Source: Lentisphaerota bacterium
Lineage (GTDB): Bacteria; Verrucomicrobiota; Kiritimatiellia; RFP12; JAAYLN01
Assembly: GCA_012521875.1 (NCBI GenBank)
Contig: JAAYLN010000062.1
Coordinates: forward strand, 1 to 33,719
Length of the DNA: 33,719 bases
Reading direction: 5' to 3'
Each line of letters begins with the position of its first letter. The stretch's first letter is position 1. Made by a program: the position numbers and the translations under genes. This document shows, piece after piece, positions 8,583 through 16,295 of this stretch. Under the pieces are notes generated by a model. The model saw only the letters and a list, made by a program, of their open reading frames with translations. It was not told where the DNA came from and did no database searches.

Positions 8583-8698
8583 CACCCCCACTTAAAAGCC
8601 CACTTAAACCCACTCTTAAACGGTACACTTCATCCATCCGCTTACTCTTTAGCTTTCGACAAAGTTTGCGACAAAGCTCGCGACAAAGAGGGGTTCTA
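8583..8698. repeat. Composite intergenic repeat: CACTTAAACC block + three GACAAAG iterons (12-bp spacing)
   Basis: cccacttaaaacccactcttaaacggtacactt-type block, then cttactctttagctttCGACAAAGtttgCGACAAAGctcgCGACAAAG; related to 10207-10400 and 10636-10826. Confidence 0.75.
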
Positions 8699-8723
8699 CG
8701 TTCCTTTCCAACTGACAACTGCC

Positions 8724-9560
8724 ATGAAAATCATCACCACTCCCAGTGAAATGCAGGCCTGGTCGCGCGAGCGGCTAATTGCGGGCGAACGCATTGCCTG
8801 CGTGCCCACCATGGGCTACCTGCACGAGGGCCATCTCTCGCTTGTGCGCCGCGCCCGTACCGCGGCCGACCGTGTCGTGCTGACCCTCTTCGTGAATCCG
8901 ACCCAGTTCGGCCCCGGCGAGGATTACGCCATCTACCCGCGCGATCCCGGGCGCGACCGGGCACTCTGCGAGGCCGAGGGGGTTGACGTGATTTTCATGC
9001 CCACTGCGGCTGAGATGTACGCACCCGACGCCAGCACGGCGGTGGTCGAGGAGGCGCTCTCGCGACGCCTCTGCGGGGCGTCGCGCCCCGGGCACTTCCG
9101 CGGGGTCTGTACCGTGGTGTCCAAGCTCTTCAACTGCGTGCGTCCCGATGTGGCCGTCTTCGGCCAGAAGGACGCGCAGCAGGCGCTGGTCATCAAGCGC
9201 ATGGTGCGCGACCTCAACTTCCCGATCGAGATCATCGTCGCGCCGATCGTGCGCGAGCCCGACGGTCTGGCGCTGAGCTCGCGCAACGTGCGCCTCTCGG
9301 CGGAGGAGCGCAAGTCCGCGCTGGGCCTCTCCCGCGCGCTCGGCATGGCGCGCGAGGCTTTCGCCCGCGGCGAGCGCGATGCCGCCACCGTGCGCCGCCG
9401 CATCGAGGAGGAACTTGCCGCCAGCGGCCTGCGTACCGACTATGTCGAGATCGTGGATACCGGCACGATGGAGCCGGTGGCGCAACTGGCACCGGGCGTG
9501 CTCGTGGCGCTGGCGGCCTTCGCCGGCCAGACGCGGCTGATTGACAACTGCGAGTTGTAG
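8724..9560 (+). CDS. panC: Pantothenate synthetase
   Basis: CVPTMGYLHEGHLSLVRRAR, LFVNPTQFGPGEDYAIYPRD, VFGQKDAQQALVIKRMVRDLN, DGLALSSRNVRLS. Confidence 0.96.
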   Translation: MKIITTPSEMQAWSRERLIAGERIACVPTMGYLHEGHLSLVRRARTAADRVVLTLFVNPTQFGPGEDYAIYPRDPGRDRALCEAEGVDVIFMPTAAEMYAPDASTAVVEEALSRRLCGASRPGHFRGVCTVVSKLFNCVRPDVAVFGQKDAQQALVIKRMVRDLNFPIEIIVAPIVREPDGLALSSRNVRLSAEERKSALGLSRALGMAREAFARGERDAATVRRRIEEELAASGLRTDYVEIVDTGTMEPVAQLAPGVLVALAAFAGQTRLIDNCEL

Positions 9561-9572
9561 TTGGCGTTGGTT

Positions 9573-9597
9573 GATCATACGACTCAGTCGTATGATC
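9573..9597. terminator. Hairpin GATCATACGAC-TCA-GTCGTATGATC downstream of panC (terminator-like, no U-tract)
   Basis: Perfect 11-bp inverted repeat with 3-nt loop, 12 nt after the panC stop. Confidence 0.5.
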
Positions 9598-9717
9598 GAG
9601 GAGTGTAAAAGGAGAGGGGACGCGTGGATGCGGAGAGGGATGCGCGCTACCCGCCGTACCGTGATGCCATTGCGGTCGGGCTTGCGGGGCTGGCGGTACA
9701 GTTTCTGCGTGGGTGCC

Positions 9718-9858
9718 GCAGTCGCGTCGGAGTACCGGCTTCAGCCGGAAGCCAACAAGGGCCTTCAGGCCCGCGAAGCCCTTTTTCCTTTGGAAAAAGG
9801 GTCATGGGAACGGGGCTGAAGCCCCTGAACCACTTCCGCCTGAAGGCGGTACTGTGGC
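9718..9858. repeat. Train of short palindromes with CTTCAG/CTGAAG cores
   Basis: CCGGCTTCAGCCGG, GGGCCTTCAGGCCC, CCCTTTTTCCtttGGAAAAAGGG, GGGGCTGAAGCCCC, CCGCCTGAAGGCGG in succession. Confidence 0.8.
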
Positions 9859-10206
9859 CAGGAGGACAGGCGTTTTTGCAGCCGGCACGAGCTGCGATGA
9901 CTGTACATCCGTCCCGACCGTGCCGGCCGAATCGGCATATGCCGCCGCAAGCGGCGGGAAAGAAAGCGCGTCCGGGTCCGCGCACTCAAAACCGCTTGCG
10001 CACGTAGTGCGCTGCGCGGGGTGACCGAACAGACCGTTTCGCATCAGTACCGGGCGTCCGGGCGGGAGGGAGGGACGAGCGTCTGCTCGTCCTCGGAGTT
10101 GCGGGCAAGCAGACGCTTGCCTCTCTCGGCGGCAGTTCCGGTAGTACCGGCAGTTCCGGGCTCGAGGACGAGGACGAAAATCCGCCCATCAGCTTTCCTG
10201 CTGCAT

Positions 10207-10400
10207 TCGACAAAGCGTAGGGACGAAGTGAGGGGACGAAGCGTATCCGACAAAGCGTGGGGACAAAGTGCGTGGACAAAGTGTTGGAGCGGAGCACCCA
10301 CTTAAACCCTCTCTTAGTCTCACTCTTAATCGGTACGCTTAAACCACCCGCTTACTCTTCCGCCTTCGACAAAGTTATTGGCAAAGCTCGCGACAAAGTT
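10207..10400. repeat. Composite intergenic repeat: six GAC(A/G)AAG iterons (13-14 bp period) + CACTTAAACC block + three GACAAAG-like iterons
   Basis: cgacaaagcgtagggacgaagtgaggggacgaagcgtatccgacaaagcgtggggacaaagtgcgtggacaaagtg...gagcacccacttaaaccc...cggtacgcttaaaccacccgcttactc...cgacaaag...ctcgcgacaaagtt. Confidence 0.85.
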
Positions 10401-10405
10401 ACTGA

Positions 10406-10494
10406 AAGCCCTGAAGGGGCGCGATATACCAGGCCCAGGGCAACGCCCTGGGGAATGAAGCTAAAAACGACTAGCCCTGAAGGGGCGGGACATA
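10406..10494. repeat. REP-like palindromic repeat (AGCCCTGAAGGGGC ... CCCAGGGCAACGCCCTGGG ... AGCCCTGAAGGGGC)
   Basis: Direct reading of the palindromes; related arrangement at 22824-22916. Confidence 0.75.
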
Positions 10495-10635
10495 ATTACC
10501 TCCCACACCCATGATGCTTATGATAACTATTCACGCCGTGAATGATTGTCATTCACACTGCAAAACTTGGCGCCTTGGCGGTTAGTTGCCTGTGTACGGC
10601 TCGCCGGCGGTTCCGTTCGCCATCCATGCGCTCTC

Positions 10636-10826
10636 CAATACACCGCGGAGACCGCGGGCTCCATGGCGCATCTGGAGCGAACTGGGAGCCGGAACTCTCG
10701 CTTGCTCATTCGCTTTCGACAAAGTGTGTAGACAAGGTGTGGAGACAAGGTGTAGTGCGGAGCACCCACTTAAACCCACTCTGAAACTCACTCTTAATCG
10801 GCACACTTAAACCACCCGCTTACTCC
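10636..10826. repeat. Composite intergenic repeat with CCGCGGAGACCGCGG unit, GACAA(A/G)G iterons and CACTTAAACC block
   Basis: First ~110 bp match the reverse complement of 29174-29316; last ~65 bp match 10293-10357. Confidence 0.85.
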
Positions 10827-10863
10827 ATTTTCGCGTGCATACTCGCCCATTCGCGGCTCCCCT

Positions 10864-11034
10864 TTCGCGCTTTTCGCGTTTTTCGCGGTTAAAATAACAC
10901 CATCAATTCGCGTCCATTCGCGTCCATTGGCGGTTCCTGTTCTCCGCGCCTCTGTGCCTCCGTGCCTCTGTGAGAGACTACCATCTGCATTCGACGAAGG
11001 CGACAAAGTTACCGACAAAGCTCGCGACAAAGTA
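10864..11034. repeat. Intergenic repeat: TTCGCG tandem words, CCTCTGTGCCTCCGTGCCTCTGTGAGAGA, then GACAAAG iterons
   Basis: Second half includes cgacaaagttaccgacaaagctcgcgacaaagt; the CCTCTGTG... segment recurs inverted near 22413-22440. Confidence 0.7.
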
Positions 11035-11193
11035 GCCATCCCAACTTCCTACTGCCACTGCCTGCTGCTACTGCCGCCGCCCCGCTCCGGGGCTGCGGCC
11101 CCCCCTGTCCCCTGTCTCCTGTCTCCTGTCCCCCGCGCCCCCGCTCGCCGTGCACCGCCGTGCGCGCGGGGCAGCACAGGGCGCGCGCGGGGC

Positions 11194-11222
11194 TTGTATT
11201 AGCTGGCGGTTAGCCGTATAAT
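11194..11222 (+). promoter_or_regulatory. Predicted rnf promoter TTGTAT-17-TATAAT
   Basis: TTGTAT at 11194-11199, 17-nt spacer, TATAAT at 11217-11222, upstream of rnfA. Confidence 0.55.
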
Positions 11223-11260
11223 CCGTGCTTCATGTTTTCATTGGCGCGTTCGGAACTAAC

Positions 11261-11839
11261 ATGACCTCATATATTCTGCTCGTGCTTGGCGCAGTCCTCG
11301 TCAACAACTTCGTCCTCAACCGGTTTCTGGGGATCTGCCCCTTCCTTGGCGTCTCCAAGAAGCTGGAGACCTCGCTCGGCATGTCCGGCGCGGTGATCTT
11401 CGTGATGACCTGCGCGGCGGCGGTGACGTGGTGCGTGGATCACTACCTGCTGAAACCCTACGGGCTCGACTATCTCCAGACCATCGCCTTCATCCTGGTG
11501 ATTGCCGCCTTCGTGCAGCTTGTCGAGATGCTGCTGAAGCGTTATGTGCCGCCGCTCTACTCGGCCCTCGGCATCTACCTGCCCCTGATCACGACCAACT
11601 GCGCGGTCTTGGGCGTGGCGGTCATGAACGTCCAGAACAAGAGCGGCTTTGTGGAGTCGACCGTCTTCGCCTGCGCGGCAGGGTGCGGTTTTGCCCTCGC
11701 GCTGACGATCTTTACCGGTCTGCGCGAGAAGATCGAGCGCGCCGATCCGCCGCGCGCCTTCCGCGGCGTGGCGATCGCGCTGGTGACAGCCGGCCTGCTG
11801 AGCCTGGCCTTCATGGGATTCAACGGACTGGTAAAGTGA
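11261..11839 (+). CDS. rnfA: Rnf electron transport complex subunit A
   Basis: MTSYILLVLGAVLVNNFVLNRFLGICPFLGVSKKLETSLGM...LITTNCAVLGVAV; first gene of an rnfABCDGE cluster. Confidence 0.95.
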   Translation: MTSYILLVLGAVLVNNFVLNRFLGICPFLGVSKKLETSLGMSGAVIFVMTCAAAVTWCVDHYLLKPYGLDYLQTIAFILVIAAFVQLVEMLLKRYVPPLYSALGIYLPLITTNCAVLGVAVMNVQNKSGFVESTVFACAAGCGFALALTIFTGLREKIERADPPRAFRGVAIALVTAGLLSLAFMGFNGLVK

Positions 11840-11855
11840 GCAGGGCACGCAAGCT

Positions 11856-12635
11856 ATGATTACCTCCATTCTTGTGGTTTCAGGCATCGGTCTGGTCTGC
11901 GGTGTGGCGCTGGCCCTGGGCGCGCGCTACCTGAGCGTCGAGGAGAACCCCCTAATCGGGACGGTGACGGAACTCCTGCTGGGTGCCAACTGCGGTGCCT
12001 GCGGCTATGCGGGCTGCGGCGGCTATGCCCAGGCCATCGTGGCCGGCGAGGCGCCCCCCAACCGCTGCCCCTCCTGCACGCCCGAGGCGCTGGCGCAGAT
12101 TTCCGCCGCGCTGGGCATCGCCCCCATCGAGGCCGCCGCGCGCGAGGTGGCACTGGTGCTCTGCCGCGGCGATGATGAGCAGGCGCAGAAGCGCTTCGTC
12201 TACGACGGCATCACCGCTTGCGCCGCCGCGGCGGCCGTGGGCGGTGGCGACAAGGCCTGCCGCTACGGCTGCCTAGGCTACGGCACCTGCCTGCGCGCCT
12301 GCCCCGCCGGTGCCATCGAGATGGTCAACGGCGTGGCGCGCGTACACCCGGAACTCTGCATCAGTTGCCGCAAATGCGTCGCCGCCTGTCCGCGCGGCAT
12401 CATCCGCATGGTGCCGGCGGCCAGCCACACCCACATCTTCTGCAGTTCCAGGGATCCCGGCGCCACGGTACGCAAGGTCTGCAAGGTCGGCTGCATCGGC
12501 TGCCGCATCTGTACCCGCCTCGCGGAGGGCGCGATCACGATGGACGGCACGCTCGCCGTCGTGGACTACAAGCAGCCCCTGGACAACGAGGAACTCCCCG
12601 CCAAGTGTCCCGGCAAGTGCATTCTCAAGGTCTAG
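11856..12635 (+). CDS. rnfB: Rnf electron transport complex subunit B (Fe-S)
   Basis: LGANCGACGYAGCGGYAQAI cluster motif; CxxC ferredoxin motifs (CISCRKCVAACP, CIGCRICTR). Confidence 0.95.
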   Translation: MITSILVVSGIGLVCGVALALGARYLSVEENPLIGTVTELLLGANCGACGYAGCGGYAQAIVAGEAPPNRCPSCTPEALAQISAALGIAPIEAAAREVALVLCRGDDEQAQKRFVYDGITACAAAAAVGGGDKACRYGCLGYGTCLRACPAGAIEMVNGVARVHPELCISCRKCVAACPRGIIRMVPAASHTHIFCSSRDPGATVRKVCKVGCIGCRICTRLAEGAITMDGTLAVVDYKQPLDNEELPAKCPGKCILKV

Positions 12636-12636
12636 C

Positions 12637-13995
12637 ATGAAAGTCTCACCGGCACCATTTCTCTTCCGCGGCGGCATCCATCCGCCCGACTCCAAGACGG
12701 CGACCGCCGCGCTGCCCCTCAAGGATTTGCCGCTGCCCGCGCGGCTGGAGGTCTCGACCTCCCAGCATCTGGGCGCCCCCGCGGCACCCTGCGTGGCCGT
12801 CGGCGACCGCGTGACGGCGGGGCAGCTCATCGCCAAGGCCAGCGGTTTCATCTCGGCCAACGTGCATGCGCCCGCCGCCGGCACCATCGCCGCCATCCGG
12901 GAGGCGCCCACGCCGACCGGACGCACCGCCACCGCCATCATCATCGAGACGGATGCCGACGCACCCGCCGGCGAGCCGCCCTACAAGCCCATCCCCGACT
13001 GGCGCGAGCAGGCGCCGCGCAGCCTTCTGGACCGCGTCGCCGAAGCCGGCATCGTCGGCATGGGCGGCGCCGGCTTCCCGACCCACGTCAAGCTCTCGCC
13101 CCCCGGCGACAAGCCGATCGACACGCTGATCCTCAACGGGGCCGAGTGCGAACCCTTCCTGAACAGCGACAACCGCCTGCTCATCGAGCGCGCGGAACAG
13201 GTCTGGGAGGGCTGCCAGATCATCCGCCGCATCCTCGGTGCCGGCACCATCCGCGTGGCCATCGAGGACAACAAGCGCGAGGCCGCCAAGGCGCTCGCCG
13301 CCGCCATGGAGTCCGCCCCGGACGACGCCCATATCCACCTTCTCAAGACCCTCTACCCGCAGGGCAGCGAGAAGCAGCAGATCTACTCCGTCACCGGACG
13401 TACCGTGCCGATGGGCGGCCTGCCGATGGACGTGGGCTGCGTGGTCGAGAACGTCGCCACGGCCTACGCCGTCTGGGATGCCGTGGTCAACGGACGCCCG
13501 CTGACCGCGCGGGCCATCACGGTCACGGGCGATGCCGTCAACACGCCCACCAACTGGTTCGCCCCGGTCGGCACCTCCTTCGCCGATCTGGTGGCCGCCT
13601 CCGGCGGCGCGCGCGATAATCTCGCCAAGCTGATCGCCGGCGGCCCCATGATGGGCTTCGCGCTGCCCTCGCTGGAGGTGGCCATGAGCAAGACCTCCTC
13701 GGGTTTGCTGCTCTTTCCGCGGGAGTGCGTGCGTCCCTACCGCTCGATGGCCTGCATCAACTGCGGACGCTGCGTCGAGGCGTGTCCGCTGGGCCTCATG
13801 CCGAACGAGCTGAGTCAGGCGGCCGAGGCCGATGATATTGACGAGGCGGAGAACCGCCATGTGATGGATTGTTTCGAGTGCGGCGCGTGCGCCTACGTCT
13901 GCCCCGCGCGCCGTCCCCTGGTGCAGCACATGCGCCGCGCCAAGGCCGTAATCACCCAGCGCCGCCGCGCCGCCGCGCAGCAGAAAAAAACGTAA
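12637..13995 (+). CDS. rnfC: Rnf electron transport complex subunit C
   Basis: FRGGIHPPDSK, GMGGAGFPTHVKL, NGAECEPFLNSD, CINCGRCVEACPLGLMP, CFECGACAYVCPARRPLVQHMR. Confidence 0.96.
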   Translation: MKVSPAPFLFRGGIHPPDSKTATAALPLKDLPLPARLEVSTSQHLGAPAAPCVAVGDRVTAGQLIAKASGFISANVHAPAAGTIAAIREAPTPTGRTATAIIIETDADAPAGEPPYKPIPDWREQAPRSLLDRVAEAGIVGMGGAGFPTHVKLSPPGDKPIDTLILNGAECEPFLNSDNRLLIERAEQVWEGCQIIRRILGAGTIRVAIEDNKREAAKALAAAMESAPDDAHIHLLKTLYPQGSEKQQIYSVTGRTVPMGGLPMDVGCVVENVATAYAVWDAVVNGRPLTARAITVTGDAVNTPTNWFAPVGTSFADLVAASGGARDNLAKLIAGGPMMGFALPSLEVAMSKTSSGLLLFPRECVRPYRSMACINCGRCVEACPLGLMPNELSQAAEADDIDEAENRHVMDCFECGACAYVCPARRPLVQHMRRAKAVITQRRRAAAQQKKT

Positions 13996-14007
13996 AGGGA
14001 GAGACCG

Positions 14008-15033
14008 TTGAATACCGAGCAGCAAAATACAGCGGCGGGCCCGGAACTGGTGGTCGGCGTCTCGCCGCATATCCATTCGGGCGCCAGCGTCGAGCGCATC
14101 ATGCTCGACGTGGTGATCGCCCTCCTGCCGGCGGTCGCGGCAGCCCTCTACTTCTTCGGCCTGAATGCCGCGCGGCTGATAGTCACCTGCGTGGCCACCT
14201 GCCTGGCCACCGAGTGGATCTGCCGCCGCCTGATGGGGCGCAACAACACCCTCGGTGACTTCAGCGCCCTCGTCACAGGGCTGCTGCTGGCCTTGAACCT
14301 GCCGCCGGGCCTGCCCACCTGGATGGCGATTGCCGGCGGTGTCTTCGCCATCGCCGTCGCCAAGCAGGTCTTCGGCGGACTGGGCTACAACCCCTTCAAC
14401 CCGGCGCTGGCCGCGCGCGCCTTCCTGCTGATCTCCTTCACCGGCCCGATGACCACCTGGAGCGCCTCGTGCATCGACGCCACCAGCACCGCGACGCCGC
14501 TCGGCATGGTCAAGGAGGCCTTCAAGGCCGGCGCGCCCGCGCCCTTCGCCATGGATGGCGGCCTGACGCTCGACTTCCTGCTCGGCAACATGAACGGCTG
14601 CATCGGCGAGACCTCGGCCATCGCGCTGCTGATCGGGGCGCTCTACCTGCTGTACCGGCGCGTCATCACGTGGCACATACCCGTCGCCTTTATCGGTACC
14701 GTCGCCATCTACGCCGCCATCCTGCACGCCGTCAACCCCGCCGCCTCGATGCCCGTCCACTTCCATCTGCTGACCGGCGGACTCATGCTTGGCGCCTGCT
14801 TCATGGCTACCGACATGGTCACCACGCCCACCACCGCGCGCGGACGCCTCATCTTCGGCGTCGGCTGCGGCCTGCTGACGATGGTGCTGCGCACGGTCAA
14901 GACCGGCGCCTACCCCGAGGGGGTCAGCTTCGCCATCCTGATCATGAACGCCTTTACCCCGCTGATCAACCGCGCCACCCGCCACCGCATCTTCGGCGCG
15001 GCCGAGGCGGCCAAACGGGAGGCCCGCAAATGA
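14008..15033 (+). CDS. rnfD: Rnf electron transport complex subunit D
   Basis: VGVSPHIHSGASVERIMLDVVIALLPAVAAALYFFG; TSTATPLGMVKEA flavinylation-like motif; multi-TM. Confidence 0.95.
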   Translation: MNTEQQNTAAGPELVVGVSPHIHSGASVERIMLDVVIALLPAVAAALYFFGLNAARLIVTCVATCLATEWICRRLMGRNNTLGDFSALVTGLLLALNLPPGLPTWMAIAGGVFAIAVAKQVFGGLGYNPFNPALAARAFLLISFTGPMTTWSASCIDATSTATPLGMVKEAFKAGAPAPFAMDGGLTLDFLLGNMNGCIGETSAIALLIGALYLLYRRVITWHIPVAFIGTVAIYAAILHAVNPAASMPVHFHLLTGGLMLGACFMATDMVTTPTTARGRLIFGVGCGLLTMVLRTVKTGAYPEGVSFAILIMNAFTPLINRATRHRIFGAAEAAKREARK

Positions 15034-15599
15034 AAGAATACCTGCGGCTCATCTTTGTCCTAACCATCACCTGCCTGGTCTGTACCGCCCTGCTGGCGAC
15101 CGTCTATCACCTCACCCTCGAACCCATCGCGGAGGCCCGTCTGCGCCAGGAGCAGAAGGCCATCAGCGAGGTTCTGCCGCCCGGATATGCCAGCGTCAAA
15201 CCCATCGCCGTGGGCGGCATCACCAACTACGTGGCCCTGGATGAGGCGGGACAGATGGTCGCCGCCGCGGTCAAGGGCCACTCGGAAAAGGGCTACGGCG
15301 GCGCCATCTCCCTGATCGCGGGCTTCGCGGCCGACGGACGCCTCTACAACTTCAAGGTGCTGCAGGCCTCGGAGACCCCCGGACTCGGCTCGCGCATCGA
15401 CTCGGACGAATTCAAGACCGGCATCCGCGGACGTCCCGCCGACACCCGCTGGGCAACCACAAAGGATGGCGGCGAAATCGACGCCGTCACTGCCGCCACC
15501 ATTTCATCGCGGGCCGCGCTGGAGGCCATCAGCGCCGCCTCGGCACAGTTCCAGGCTATCCGCGAGGCCGTGCAGAAGGGAGTGCAAGCCACACTATGA
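15030..15599 (+). CDS. rnfG: Rnf electron transport complex subunit G (FMN-binding)
   Basis: MKEYLRLIFVLTITCLVCTALLATVYHLT...KGHSEKGYGGAISLIAGF...ETPGLGSRID...DAVTAATISSRA; 4-nt start/stop overlap with rnfD. Confidence 0.93.
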   Translation: MKEYLRLIFVLTITCLVCTALLATVYHLTLEPIAEARLRQEQKAISEVLPPGYASVKPIAVGGITNYVALDEAGQMVAAAVKGHSEKGYGGAISLIAGFAADGRLYNFKVLQASETPGLGSRIDSDEFKTGIRGRPADTRWATTKDGGEIDAVTAATISSRAALEAISAASAQFQAIREAVQKGVQATL

Positions 15600-16276
15600 A
15601 GAAGTTCTTTTCCAACCTGACCCGCGGCATCATCCGCGAGAACCCCACCTTCCGCCTGGTGCTGGGCATGTGCCCCACGCTGGCCACCACCACCAAGCTC
15701 GAGAACGCCATCGGCATGGGGCTCTCCACCACCTTCGTGCTCTGCTGCTCGAACATGGCCATCTCGGCTGTGCGGCGCGTCATTCCCGACGCCGTGCGCA
15801 TCCCCTGCTACGTCGTCATCTTCGCTGCCTTCGTCTCCACCGTGGAGATGCTGATGCAGGCCTACACCCCCATGCTCACGGAGCGGCTGGGCATCTTCAT
15901 TCCGCTGATCGTCGTCAACTGCATCATCCTCGGCCGTGCCGAGGCCTTCGCCAGCAAGAACGGCATCGTGGCGAGCGCCGCGGACGGCCTCGGCATGGGG
16001 CTCGGCTTCACCATGTCCCTCTCGCTGATCGCCTCGATCCGCGAGATTCTGGGCACGGGCATGCTGACCGTATGGGGCGACTTGAAGTTCACACTGCCCG
16101 TCCAGCCCAACATGCTGCTCTTCATCCTGCCCGCCGGCGGCTTCATCACCCTGGGCTGCCTGCTCGCCCTGATCAATCACATTCAGGCGCGCGCCGCCGT
16201 GCGTGCCGGCAAGGCCCTGCCACCCCCGCTGCAAATGAACTGCCGCACCTGCTCGCTTTGCAAGTTCGGTTCCTAA
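15596..16276 (+). CDS. rnfE: Rnf electron transport complex subunit E
   Basis: ENPTFRLVLGMCPTLATTTKLENAIGMG...PLIVVNCIILGRAEAFASKN; ATGA overlap with rnfG. Confidence 0.95.
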   Translation: MKKFFSNLTRGIIRENPTFRLVLGMCPTLATTTKLENAIGMGLSTTFVLCCSNMAISAVRRVIPDAVRIPCYVVIFAAFVSTVEMLMQAYTPMLTERLGIFIPLIVVNCIILGRAEAFASKNGIVASAADGLGMGLGFTMSLSLIASIREILGTGMLTVWGDLKFTLPVQPNMLLFILPAGGFITLGCLLALINHIQARAAVRAGKALPPPLQMNCRTCSLCKFGS

Positions 16277-16295
16277 GACTCCCTGTCGGCACAAC

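Noticed and set aside
10257-10810. Small ORFs in repeat spacers (e.g. 10542..10784, 10586..10810, 10044..10301)
   Set aside because: They merely read through repeat words (AFDKVCRQGVETRC-type peptides); the 13-bp unit shifts frame and no SD or conserved fold is visible.
10207-11034. Possible CRISPR array
   Set aside because: Units are 12-14 bp with no unique ~30-bp spacers, no conserved ~28-37 bp direct repeat, and no cas genes in the window.
9561-11193. Decayed transposon or pseudogene in the 1.6-kb panC-rnfA spacer
   Set aside because: No fragment of a recognisable transposase or other protein could be read in any frame; content is explained by short repeats and hairpins.
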